Shown here: positions 14,886-21,153 of the stretch, piece after piece
Layout of the letters: every line of letters begins with the position of its first letter
Position numbering within the stretch: position 1 is the first letter of the stretch
Virus record (IMG/VR): IMGVR_UViG_3300023703_000808
Location: 1 to 24,344 of that record
Length of the DNA stretch: 24,344 nucleotides
Origin: a virus
Reading direction: 5' to 3' (one strand)
Notes under the pieces: model-generated
Seen by the model: the letters and a program-made list of their open reading frames with translations, nothing else
Database searches by the model: none
Told to the model about the DNA's origin: nothing
Program-made: the position numbers and the translations under genes

Positions 14886-15151
14886 ACCACAAAGCAATTT
14901 ACTCTTTATATCCGCAAGTCGCTTCTATTGATGACGAGGATGGTGCATTTGATTCGCAAGGCAATAAAGTCACCATCGACATTGACGCTGTCAATGCTTG
15001 GGTTGACAAAGGCGCATACAGGTCACAACGAGCATCGGAATATCCTCCAGTCACAGATTACCTCGATGCAGTTGTAAAGGGCGACCAAGCTCAAATCGCA
15101 AAGTACATTGCTGATTGCCAAGCAGTCAAAGCAAAATACCCAAAGCTTTGA
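14882..15151 (+). CDS. Small protein of fibre cassette 3
   Basis: This 89-residue protein has an acidic N-terminal half (ASIDDEDGAFDSQGNKVTID) and a helical C-terminal half. The C-terminal half contains RSQRASEYPPVTDYLDAVV and the ending AVKAKYPKL. The 'YPP..dyLDa.vkgd' pattern with a C-terminal 'vk.kyPK' is frequent in small phage proteins encoded beside fibres. ATGA overlap couples it to fibre 3. It likely assists fibre assembly or attaches to it, but no function is established. Confidence 0.72.
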   Translation: MNHKAIYSLYPQVASIDDEDGAFDSQGNKVTIDIDAVNAWVDKGAYRSQRASEYPPVTDYLDAVVKGDQAQIAKYIADCQAVKAKYPKL

Positions 15152-15159
15152 GGTGAGCA

Positions 15160-15471
15160 ATGTTCACTGATGACCAAGGTGTAAAGCAAGAAACGCCAGA
15201 TGAGATTGGAATTGAGCGCAAGCTCGACCTTATTTTGTCTGAGCTAAAAAAGATTGAGACCGCCTTCCCAAGAAACGAAGACGGCTCAACAGACTTCGAA
15301 GGGCATAGGCGTTTTCACGAATCCAAGATTCGCGCAGCGGAAGCTGAGACGAGATTCTGGGAAGAGTTGAAATTGGACATTGCCAAGAAAGGCACATGGG
15401 GCGTGCTCATCATTGTGCTCGGCCTCATCGCTGTTGGACTCAGTGCAAAGTTCGGAATCACAGTGAGGTAA
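15160..15471 (+). CDS. Small single-TM membrane protein of the lysis region
   Basis: This 103-residue protein has a charged, helical cytoplasm-like part (residues 15-78, including SELKKIETAFP and FEGHRRFHESKIRAAEAETR). One hydrophobic segment follows near the C-terminus (about 79-97, GVLIIVLGLIAVGLSAKF). It opens a run of five membrane proteins before the peptidase. It could be an accessory lysis protein or holin partner. A GAGGTG ribosome site precedes the ATG. Confidence 0.7.
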   Translation: MFTDDQGVKQETPDEIGIERKLDLILSELKKIETAFPRNEDGSTDFEGHRRFHESKIRAAEAETRFWEELKLDIAKKGTWGVLIIVLGLIAVGLSAKFGITVR

Positions 15472-15495
15472 ATCATTGACCCGATTAGCTTACTC

Positions 15496-16260
15496 ATGGC
15501 TGCTCAAGCCGCTGCTGCTGCTATACGCAAGGGCTGCGAAATGCTGTCCGAGGGTAAAGCAGAAATCGACAAGTTCAAGAAGACTGCTGAGAAAGCTGTT
15601 GGCGATGCCAAGGCAATCTACAAGGAAGTCACTGGATTGTGGGGATGGCTCACAAGCCTCTTCGGTGGACAGACTAAACCAGCACCTGCGCCAGTATCTC
15701 CAGCACAGGCAGCACCTGCAACAACAGATGCGCCAAAGCCTGTGGCGAAAAAGGCAAATCGCCAACCTGAGCCAGAGCTAAGTTACGAAGAGTACAAAGC
15801 TAAGGCGGTTCACGACATCTTTGACAACCTCAAGATTTTCTTTGAGAACATTCGTCAATTGCGGAAGCATTGCATTGAACTGGAGGAACTCTCCAAGACA
15901 ACAGACAAAGTTGCCGACAGTGCGATTGACCGCATTGAGATTCAGTGGCAAATCAAAGAGATGCAGGGGCAGGTGAGTCACGCAATGATTTACGGCACAC
16001 CTGAGTCGCTTGGTCTGGGAGACCTATACAAGCAGTTCCTCTCGATGTACGACCTCATCCTTGAGGAGCAAGAGGCCGCCAGAATGCTGGCGCAAAAGAA
16101 ACAACGGGATGCAAAGTGGCAACGAGAATTACTTCGCAATCACAGAATCGACAGGGCAGTAGCTACGGCTCTAATCCTGCTGCTAGTTCTGTGGATGTGG
16201 GGCTTTCTACTGTCACTCGGATGGCTCGTGAAGACACACAGTGGTTTGTCATTTGTGTAG
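15496..16260 (+). CDS. Coiled-coil protein with C-terminal membrane anchor
   Basis: This 254-residue protein has a helical N-terminus (AIRKGCEMLSEGKAEIDKFK), the amphipathic/hydrophobic GLWGWLTSLFGG (about 47-58), and a Pro/Ala linker (about 61-90). A long helical region (95-215) and one transmembrane segment near the end (about 226-245, LILLLVLWMWGFLLSLGWLV) complete it. The ATG at 15496 has no Shine-Dalgarno. An in-frame ATT at 15475 lies six bases after GAGG and would add IDPISLL, matching the 'MIDPI' start I recall from similar phage proteins, so the true start may be 15475. It overlaps the next gene. Role unknown; lysis-associated by position. Confidence 0.75.
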   Translation: MAAQAAAAAIRKGCEMLSEGKAEIDKFKKTAEKAVGDAKAIYKEVTGLWGWLTSLFGGQTKPAPAPVSPAQAAPATTDAPKPVAKKANRQPEPELSYEEYKAKAVHDIFDNLKIFFENIRQLRKHCIELEELSKTTDKVADSAIDRIEIQWQIKEMQGQVSHAMIYGTPESLGLGDLYKQFLSMYDLILEEQEAARMLAQKKQRDAKWQRELLRNHRIDRAVATALILLLVLWMWGFLLSLGWLVKTHSGLSFV

Positions 16261-16451
16261 TCGCTCTGTCCTTCGTTCTGTTCCTCGCGCTTCCAGTCTC
16301 CGCACTCATCTACATCGACCATCTTCGCATTCGCGCAGAGGTTCGACAGGAAATCACCAACCTCAAAAAACTTAAACAGCAACTAAAGAAAGACCACGAT
16401 GAAAGAGTTAATTCAAATGTGGATGACGCGCCCAGTAAACCGTCTTACTGA
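16221..16451 (+). CDS. Small membrane protein with coiled coil (spanin-like?)
   Basis: This 76-residue protein has one N-terminal transmembrane segment (about 9-31, FVICVVALSFVLFLALPVSA) and then a charged helix (33-62, RIRAEVRQEITNLKKLKQQL). That layout is shared with inner-membrane spanins, but no outer-membrane lipoprotein partner with a lipobox was found, so the spanin label is only a suggestion. An in-frame GTG at 16116 would give 111 residues, but the added part is polar and overlaps the previous gene fully. The gene overlaps the previous one by 40 bases and the next by 53. Confidence 0.62.
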   Translation: MAREDTQWFVICVVALSFVLFLALPVSALIYIDHLRIRAEVRQEITNLKKLKQQLKKDHDERVNSNVDDAPSKPSY

Positions 16452-16713
16452 GGAAGAGATTGAAGTTCGAACATGGTCGTTTGTAGTTCGCTGCATCACC
16501 ATCATGGTGTTGGGCATCGCATTCGGCATTCTGTATTCCGTTGCATTTGTGCCGGAAGACCAAACGCTTGCGCCAATCGACGCTGTGTTCCTTGAGATTC
16601 TGAAAGCCATTGCCTTCATGGGTGTTGGTGCAATGGGCGCAATCTCTGGCCGTAAGGGTGGAGGCGCAGCCCAACAAGTCCCACAGGGAGAACAAAGTGG
16701 ACAAACTGCTTGA
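16399..16713 (+). CDS. Two-TM membrane protein, holin candidate
   Basis: This 104-residue protein has a charged N-terminus (1-25), then two hydrophobic segments, about 27-51 (VVRCITIMVLGIAFGILYSV) and 61-83 (VFLEILKAIAFMGVGAMGAI). It ends in a Gly/Gln-rich polar tail. Size and topology suit a class II holin or an antiholin. It overlaps the previous gene by 53 bases and the next gene by 17 bases, as in tightly regulated lysis cassettes. A pure membrane-accessory role cannot be excluded. Confidence 0.68.
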   Translation: MKELIQMWMTRPVNRLTEEEIEVRTWSFVVRCITIMVLGIAFGILYSVAFVPEDQTLAPIDAVFLEILKAIAFMGVGAMGAISGRKGGGAAQQVPQGEQSGQTA

Positions 16714-17149
16714 CCTATTAAAAGGCGCTGCACCTGCGCTGGCCACTGCGGTGGCTGGCCCCTTGGGTGGTGCTGCCATCAAAGCCATTGCTGACAAGCT
16801 CGGTGTGCCAGCTTCCATTTCGGAAGTGACTGCTGCGCTGGAAGCAAACCCTGAGCAACTGCTCAAGCTAAAAGAAATCGACGCAAAGAATTTTGAAGTC
16901 GAACAACAGAACGTGACAGACCGCTGGAAGGCGGACATGTCCAGCGACTCAACTCTGTCCAAGAACATCCGTCCTTGCACTCTGATTGCCATCCTTGCTG
17001 CGTACTTCATCTTCGCGATGATGTCTGCATTCCATCTTGATGTGAACGAGTCGTATGTGAAGCTGCTTGGCGAGTGGGGTCAGCTCATTATGTTGGCCTA
17101 CTTCGGTGGCCGCACTGTTGAAAAAGTCATGGAATCACGAGGTAAGTAA
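16697..17149 (+). CDS. Holin of the GTA_holin_3TM type
   Basis: This 150-residue protein starts at a GTG (16697) placed six bases after GGGAG. An upstream in-frame start at 16610 lies well inside the preceding gene and has no such site. The N-terminus MDKLLDLLKGAAPALATAVA and GPLGGAAIKAIADKLG form the first hydrophobic helix pair. A charged helix (55-80) leads to the signature WKADMSSDSTLSKNIRP (77-93). Two more membrane segments follow (94-112 and about 128-142), ending YFGGRTVEKVM. This matches the holin family known from gene transfer agents and many phages, which forms lesions in the inner membrane. Its stop overlaps the peptidase start. Confidence 0.88.
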   Translation: MDKLLDLLKGAAPALATAVAGPLGGAAIKAIADKLGVPASISEVTAALEANPEQLLKLKEIDAKNFEVEQQNVTDRWKADMSSDSTLSKNIRPCTLIAILAAYFIFAMMSAFHLDVNESYVKLLGEWGQLIMLAYFGGRTVEKVMESRGK

Positions 17150-17610
17150 TGAATCTGTCCGAACACTTCACGCTTGAAGAAGCAACGTACTCTGAAACCG
17201 CTGTCCGCATGGGCATCCCAAATCAGCCAAGCACTTTGCAGCTTGAGAACATGAAGCACGCCGCTGCTGGCATGGAACAGATTCGCGCACTGCTAGGCAA
17301 GCCAATCCATGTCAACTCATGGTTGCGCCTTCCTGATGTGAACGTGGCCGTTGGCGGCTCTAAAATCAGCTCGCACATGGATGGTTGGGCAATCGACTTC
17401 ACATCCGCTGGCTTTGGCGACCCGCTTGCTGTTTGCAAAGCAATCGCTGCTGCTGGCATCAAGTTTGACCAGATGATTCACGAGTACGCACGCTGGACTC
17501 ACATCTCGTTTGCGCCAGAAATGCGCGGTCAACAGCTCACCATCTTCCGTCCACAGAACAAGTACGTTGCCGGTCTGTTGACTGCTGACGAGTACGCCAA
17601 ACACTTCTAA
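17149..17610 (+). CDS. M15-type peptidoglycan peptidase (endolysin)
   Basis: This 153-residue protein has the zinc-ligand pattern of M15 D-Ala-D-Ala carboxypeptidase-like enzymes (Peptidase_M15_3 type). H76 and D83 lie in SSHMDGWAIDF, E112 lies in HEYARWTHISF, and H118 completes the set. It also has the preceding VNSWLR motif. The N-terminus (MNLSEHFTLEEATYSETA) lacks a signal or SAR anchor, so export must rely on the holin just upstream. The TAATG overlap (A at 17149) couples the two. It would cleave peptide stems in the cell wall to lyse the host. All catalytic residues look intact. Confidence 0.93.
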   Translation: MNLSEHFTLEEATYSETAVRMGIPNQPSTLQLENMKHAAAGMEQIRALLGKPIHVNSWLRLPDVNVAVGGSKISSHMDGWAIDFTSAGFGDPLAVCKAIAAAGIKFDQMIHEYARWTHISFAPEMRGQQLTIFRPQNKYVAGLLTADEYAKHF

Positions 17611-17627
17611 ACCAGACAGGATTACAG

Positions 17628-19451
17628 ATGTCCGGAATCAAGTTACAGGGCTTTGCTGGTTTCGTACCGCGCCAAAGTCCGTATCTGCTGCAAGAGAGCG
17701 AGGCCCAGAAAGCCATCAACACCAAGCTGTATAGCAATGAGGTTCGTTCTTGGCAGAAACCCGGCGTCATTGACCCACGACGCATCATTGCAGACTATGT
17801 GCCACTGACCATCTACCGCACCATCGGTGCATCTGGTGATGACCTGTGGCTGACATTCAGCAAGGACGTTGACATCGTTCCCGGCCCAATCTACGACACC
17901 GGCTACTCGCTGTACTACACGAACGCTGGTTCTGATGGTTTGCCCAAGAAGACCAACGCTGCACTGGCGTCTGTTGGAGCTGGCCCAAGCTATCCGGGAG
18001 ACTACCTGTTGATGGGCGTTCCATACCCAACGGTTGCCCCAACTGTGGCAGCCTCTGGTGGTTCGGGTACAACCCCTGAGAATCGGGTCTACGTCTACAC
18101 CTACATCTCCGAGTTCGGCACGATTGAGGAGGAGTCCGCTCCATCCCCAACGTCAGCTCAAGTTGTGGTGAATGCTGGCGGCACGGTGACAATCACTGGA
18201 TTGCCAACAACCGCACCCGTCGGCAAGTACAACATCACCAAGAAGCGCATCTACCGCTCTGTCACTGGCAGCAGCTCGACCATCTTCTTGCACGTTGCAG
18301 ATGTTGCGATTGGCTCGGCATCCTACACAGACACTCTGTTGGCTGCAAACCTCGGTGGCGTGCTTCCATCAAGCGGCTGGACTCCACCTCCTGACGGAAT
18401 GCGTGGCTTGGTCAGCATGGCCAACGGCATCATGGCTGGATTTGTTGGGAATGAGATTTATTTCTCTGAACCTTACAAGCCTCATGCGTGGCCGGCACAG
18501 TACGCGCTGTCTGTTGAATATCAGATTGTTGGCTTGGCAGCCTTCGGCTCATCCCTTGTTGTGATGACCAAGGGCAACCCATTCGTCATCACTGGTTCAA
18601 CCCCTGCGGCAATGTCGCAGGAGAAGCTACCGCTGTACGAACCCTGCATCTCGAAGCGCTCCATTGCCAGCGATGAGCAGGGCGCGATGTACGCATCACC
18701 CAACGGCATCATCAAGATTGGCCCCGGTGTCGCCGACAACGTGACCCGTCAACTGTTCACACGCGATGAGTGGAACCTGTACGCCCCAGCAACCATGCTC
18801 GGCGAAGTGCAGGATGGACGCTACTTCCTGTTCTATGAAACAGACAAGGACAAGGGCGGCCTGATTCTTGACCGTAACAACACGGCATCTCCGCTGACAG
18901 AGACCAATCTGTTCGCAACAGCCTTGCACACAGACCCTGTGAACGCGAAGCTGTACCTGTGCGAAAACAGTGAGGTCAAAGGCTGGGACAGTGACCCATT
19001 CAACGGTATGCCGTATGAGTGGAAGTCCAAGGTGTTTGTGTTTCCGCGCCCACTGAATCTGTCTGCTGGTCAGGTTGATGCTGACTTTGAGAACTTGAAC
19101 CCACTGGGTAAGCAAGACCAACTGAGCATCATCGACCACGTTAAGGCGGCGAACAGGGCGCTCTGGGCGTCTGTCTCGAAGTTGCTTGGCAACATCAATG
19201 ACAAGCCACTGAACGACTCGCTGCTCAACAGCTCAATCCTCCAGCCAATCCCTCTGATTGATGAGCGCTTTGTAACGCTTTCGATTTACGGAGATGGTGT
19301 GTTGCGTGCTGTGGTTCACGTTTCGAATCACAACCCGTTCCGCTTGCCATCTGGCTTTAAGTGTGACCGCTGGGAGTTTCAGGTCAACGGCAACATTCCG
19401 CTGCGCTTCATCAAGGTGGCGGAGACATCCAAAGAACTGGCGCAAATCTAA
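17628..19451 (+). CDS. Tail nozzle / stabilisation protein
   Basis: This 607-residue, beta-rich protein has the size and composition of podovirus nozzle (tubular protein B / P22 gp10-like) proteins. The N-terminus is FAGFVPRQSPYLLQESEAQK. The middle has a fibronectin-like insert around YVYTYISEFGTIEEESAPSP (about 154-173) and repeated propeller-like strands (YLLMGVPYP, MANGIMAGFVGNEIYFSEP, RYFLFYETD). The C-terminus ends FRLPSGFKCDRWEFQVNGNI, typical for this family. It forms the distal tail tube through which DNA passes. It is located after the lysis genes rather than beside the connector. It overlaps the next gene by TAATG. Confidence 0.85.
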   Translation: MSGIKLQGFAGFVPRQSPYLLQESEAQKAINTKLYSNEVRSWQKPGVIDPRRIIADYVPLTIYRTIGASGDDLWLTFSKDVDIVPGPIYDTGYSLYYTNAGSDGLPKKTNAALASVGAGPSYPGDYLLMGVPYPTVAPTVAASGGSGTTPENRVYVYTYISEFGTIEEESAPSPTSAQVVVNAGGTVTITGLPTTAPVGKYNITKKRIYRSVTGSSSTIFLHVADVAIGSASYTDTLLAANLGGVLPSSGWTPPPDGMRGLVSMANGIMAGFVGNEIYFSEPYKPHAWPAQYALSVEYQIVGLAAFGSSLVVMTKGNPFVITGSTPAAMSQEKLPLYEPCISKRSIASDEQGAMYASPNGIIKIGPGVADNVTRQLFTRDEWNLYAPATMLGEVQDGRYFLFYETDKDKGGLILDRNNTASPLTETNLFATALHTDPVNAKLYLCENSEVKGWDSDPFNGMPYEWKSKVFVFPRPLNLSAGQVDADFENLNPLGKQDQLSIIDHVKAANRALWASVSKLLGNINDKPLNDSLLNSSILQPIPLIDERFVTLSIYGDGVLRAVVHVSNHNPFRLPSGFKCDRWEFQVNGNIPLRFIKVAETSKELAQI

Positions 19452-19654
19452 TGAAGAAACCAGCCATCCCCGCAATCCGTGGAATCACAGACCGCAGTTT
19501 GTTGAGCGTGCTCACGCCGATGAAGGAGAACATTGAATCCCTCACCGGTGTGCGCGAGGGAATCATTGAAATGCTCCCTGCAACAACAACCGATTTGCCC
19601 ACGATTGTGGGGAAAATTAACGAGATAATCGCGAGGCTTAACGCCCATGACTGA
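19451..19654 (+). CDS. Small conserved virion-module protein
   Basis: This 67-residue protein starts by TAATG overlap with the nozzle gene. It contains PAIRGITDRSLLSVLTPMKE and NIESLTGVREG, then a C-terminal helix (TIVGKINEIIARLN). This 'DR.L..vL..iKEniE.itG.r' pattern is common in small genes downstream of podovirus nozzle genes. The function has not been established; a tail or internal-core accessory is likely. It overlaps the GNAT-like gene by eight bases. Confidence 0.72.
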   Translation: MKKPAIPAIRGITDRSLLSVLTPMKENIESLTGVREGIIEMLPATTTDLPTIVGKINEIIARLNAHD

Positions 19655-20069
19655 AAACCTCGTTATCAGACTTATCCCGACTGATTTAGTCAACCAGTTC
19701 ATCCCGCTTGTGAAGTCTCACATCGAGGGTGCGCTTACCCATGCAGATGTCAGCTTTGAGCAGGTCAAGGTGTTCTTGACCGGTGGAAGTTGGAGTCTGT
19801 TGTTGGTGACTGATGAGGAAGAAAACCTGCGTGGTGCTTACACACTGGCCTATACAAATGGGCCGAATGACCGTGTGGCAACGATTGTCACAGCAGGTGG
19901 CGCTGGCCTTGCGAGCCAATACGCTTTTGACCGTGTTTGCGAAATCGCAAAGTCCAACGGAGCTACAAAAATTCAGGCGTTAGCCCAACAGTCTCAAGCC
20001 CGTCTTTACCGACGTGCCGGCCTTGTTGAAAAAGCAATTCTGATGGAGAAGAAATTATGGGTGGAGTAG
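19647..20069 (+). CDS. GNAT-like acetyltransferase fold protein
   Basis: This 140-residue protein has the layout of the GNAT fold. Strands SWSLLLVTDEEENLRGAYTL are followed by ATIVTAGGAGLASQYAFDRV (about 78-97), where the acetyl-CoA loop would lie. The end ARLYRRAGLVEKAILMEKKL (118-137) matches GNAT motif B. The acetyl-CoA loop Q/RxxGxG/A is imperfect (AGGAGLA), so activity is uncertain. T7 gp13 and related phage proteins in the same position have a similar fold and function in virion assembly. It overlaps the next gene by 13 bases. Confidence 0.72.
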   Translation: MTENLVIRLIPTDLVNQFIPLVKSHIEGALTHADVSFEQVKVFLTGGSWSLLLVTDEEENLRGAYTLAYTNGPNDRVATIVTAGGAGLASQYAFDRVCEIAKSNGATKIQALAQQSQARLYRRAGLVEKAILMEKKLWVE

Positions 20070-21151
20070 TTGATGCAATCTTTGGTGGCGGCGGTGGCGG
20101 CGGTGGCGGCGACAACAACGCAGGTTTGCAAGCTCAAGCTGCGGCCAGCGCTGAGGTAGCGCAAATTCAGCAGCAGACCGCTCGCGAGTATCTGGATTTC
20201 CAGAAGCAGCAGTACGCTGAGTTGAAGCCTTTGGCGGAGAAACTGTCAAGCGCTCAAATCGACCTGATGAATCAGCAGAAGGACATCGCCACAAAGAACG
20301 AGGCGCGTGCTCAAGAGTATTCTGATTACGAAAAAGAAACCTACCGGCCACTCGAAAAGAGTTTGGTCGATGAGGCCAACAACTACGACACGGAGGCCAA
20401 GAGGGAAGAGCTGGCTCGCAAGGGCATCGCTGATGTGGCCACGGCCTACGACGCCCAGAAGAAACAGGCGCTCGCTACTCTGTCCAGTTACGGCATCAAC
20501 CCCAACTCCAACCGTTTTGCTGCACTCAACATGCAGCTCGCACAGAACGAAGCAACAGACAAGGCTGGCGCTGCAACCAATGCACGCTCTCAAGCAGAGC
20601 AGCTTGGTTACGCACGCAAGATGGATGCTGCATCTCTTGGACGCAACCTTGCATCCAATGCTTCCACTGCGTATGGCGTGTCTTTGAATGCCAGCAACTC
20701 CGCTGCATCAACAGGCTCAACAGCTTTGAACACCGCTGGCAACCCCGGTCAAAACATGGGTTCGTCCTACGGCTCATACAACGCACAGCTTGGCAACGCT
20801 GCAAACTCCTACGGCACAGCAGGAAACATCTACGGCTCTGCCTATAAAGCACAGATGGCCGCTGACTCTGCCTCTGCTGCCGGTACAGGTCAGTTGCTCG
20901 GTACGCTGGGTTCGGCTGCGATTATGACTGGCTACGCTGATGGTGGCAAAGTCCACGAAGGTGCTGGCCGAGTGCGCGGCATTGGTGGCCCAGTTGACGA
21001 CAAGATTGACGCCAAACTCTCCAATGGTGAGTACGTCATTCCTGCCGACACAGTGAAGGCCATTGGCGTGAGCAAGCTCGACAAGATTGTGAAGATGACA
21101 CACACACCTGCATCGGTTCAACGCCGTCAGGCTATTTCTGCAAGGGGTTAA
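20057..21151 (+). CDS. Coiled-coil internal virion protein with C-terminal ADGGKV domain
   Basis: This 364-residue protein starts after a strong GGAGAA site. Residues 10-18 are nine glycines, encoded by three exact copies of GGTGGCGGC. A long helical region follows (about 22-180, with QIQQQTAREYLDFQKQQYAE), then a Gly/Ala/Ser/Asn-rich stretch (about 180-285). The C-terminus contains YADGGKVHEGAGRV (about 294-307) and DDKIDAKLSNGEYVIPADTV. That ending recurs at the C-termini of many phage structural proteins. Its placement between the GNAT-like protein and the ejection genes suggests an internal core protein. The precise function is unknown. Confidence 0.78.
   Translation: MGGVVDAIFGGGGGGGGGDNNAGLQAQAAASAEVAQIQQQTAREYLDFQKQQYAELKPLAEKLSSAQIDLMNQQKDIATKNEARAQEYSDYEKETYRPLEKSLVDEANNYDTEAKREELARKGIADVATAYDAQKKQALATLSSYGINPNSNRFAALNMQLAQNEATDKAGAATNARSQAEQLGYARKMDAASLGRNLASNASTAYGVSLNASNSAASTGSTALNTAGNPGQNMGSSYGSYNAQLGNAANSYGTAGNIYGSAYKAQMAADSASAAGTGQLLGTLGSAAIMTGYADGGKVHEGAGRVRGIGGPVDDKIDAKLSNGEYVIPADTVKAIGVSKLDKIVKMTHTPASVQRRQAISARG
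20084..20110 (+). repeat. Perfect 9-bp triplicate encoding polyglycine
   Basis: Three perfect tandem copies of GGTGGCGGC encode nine glycines near the N-terminus of the 364-aa protein. The unit is a multiple of three, so gain or loss of copies keeps the frame. Confidence 0.9.
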
Positions 21152-21153
21152 AT

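Noticed and set aside
8670-15151. Diversity-generating retroelement acting on the fibre genes
   Set aside because: No reverse transcriptase gene and no template/variable repeat pair was seen in the window.
14233-15225. 14-base identity TTGAGCGCAAGCTC at 14233-14246 and 15212-15225
   Set aside because: About one exact 14-mer repeat is expected by chance in 24 kb. One copy is in a hairpin and the other is coding, with no further similarity.
16116-16220. Upstream GTG start for the small coiled-coil membrane protein
   Set aside because: The extra 35 residues are Ser/Asn-rich and wholly overlap the previous gene. The protein from 16221 has a compact TM plus helix layout.
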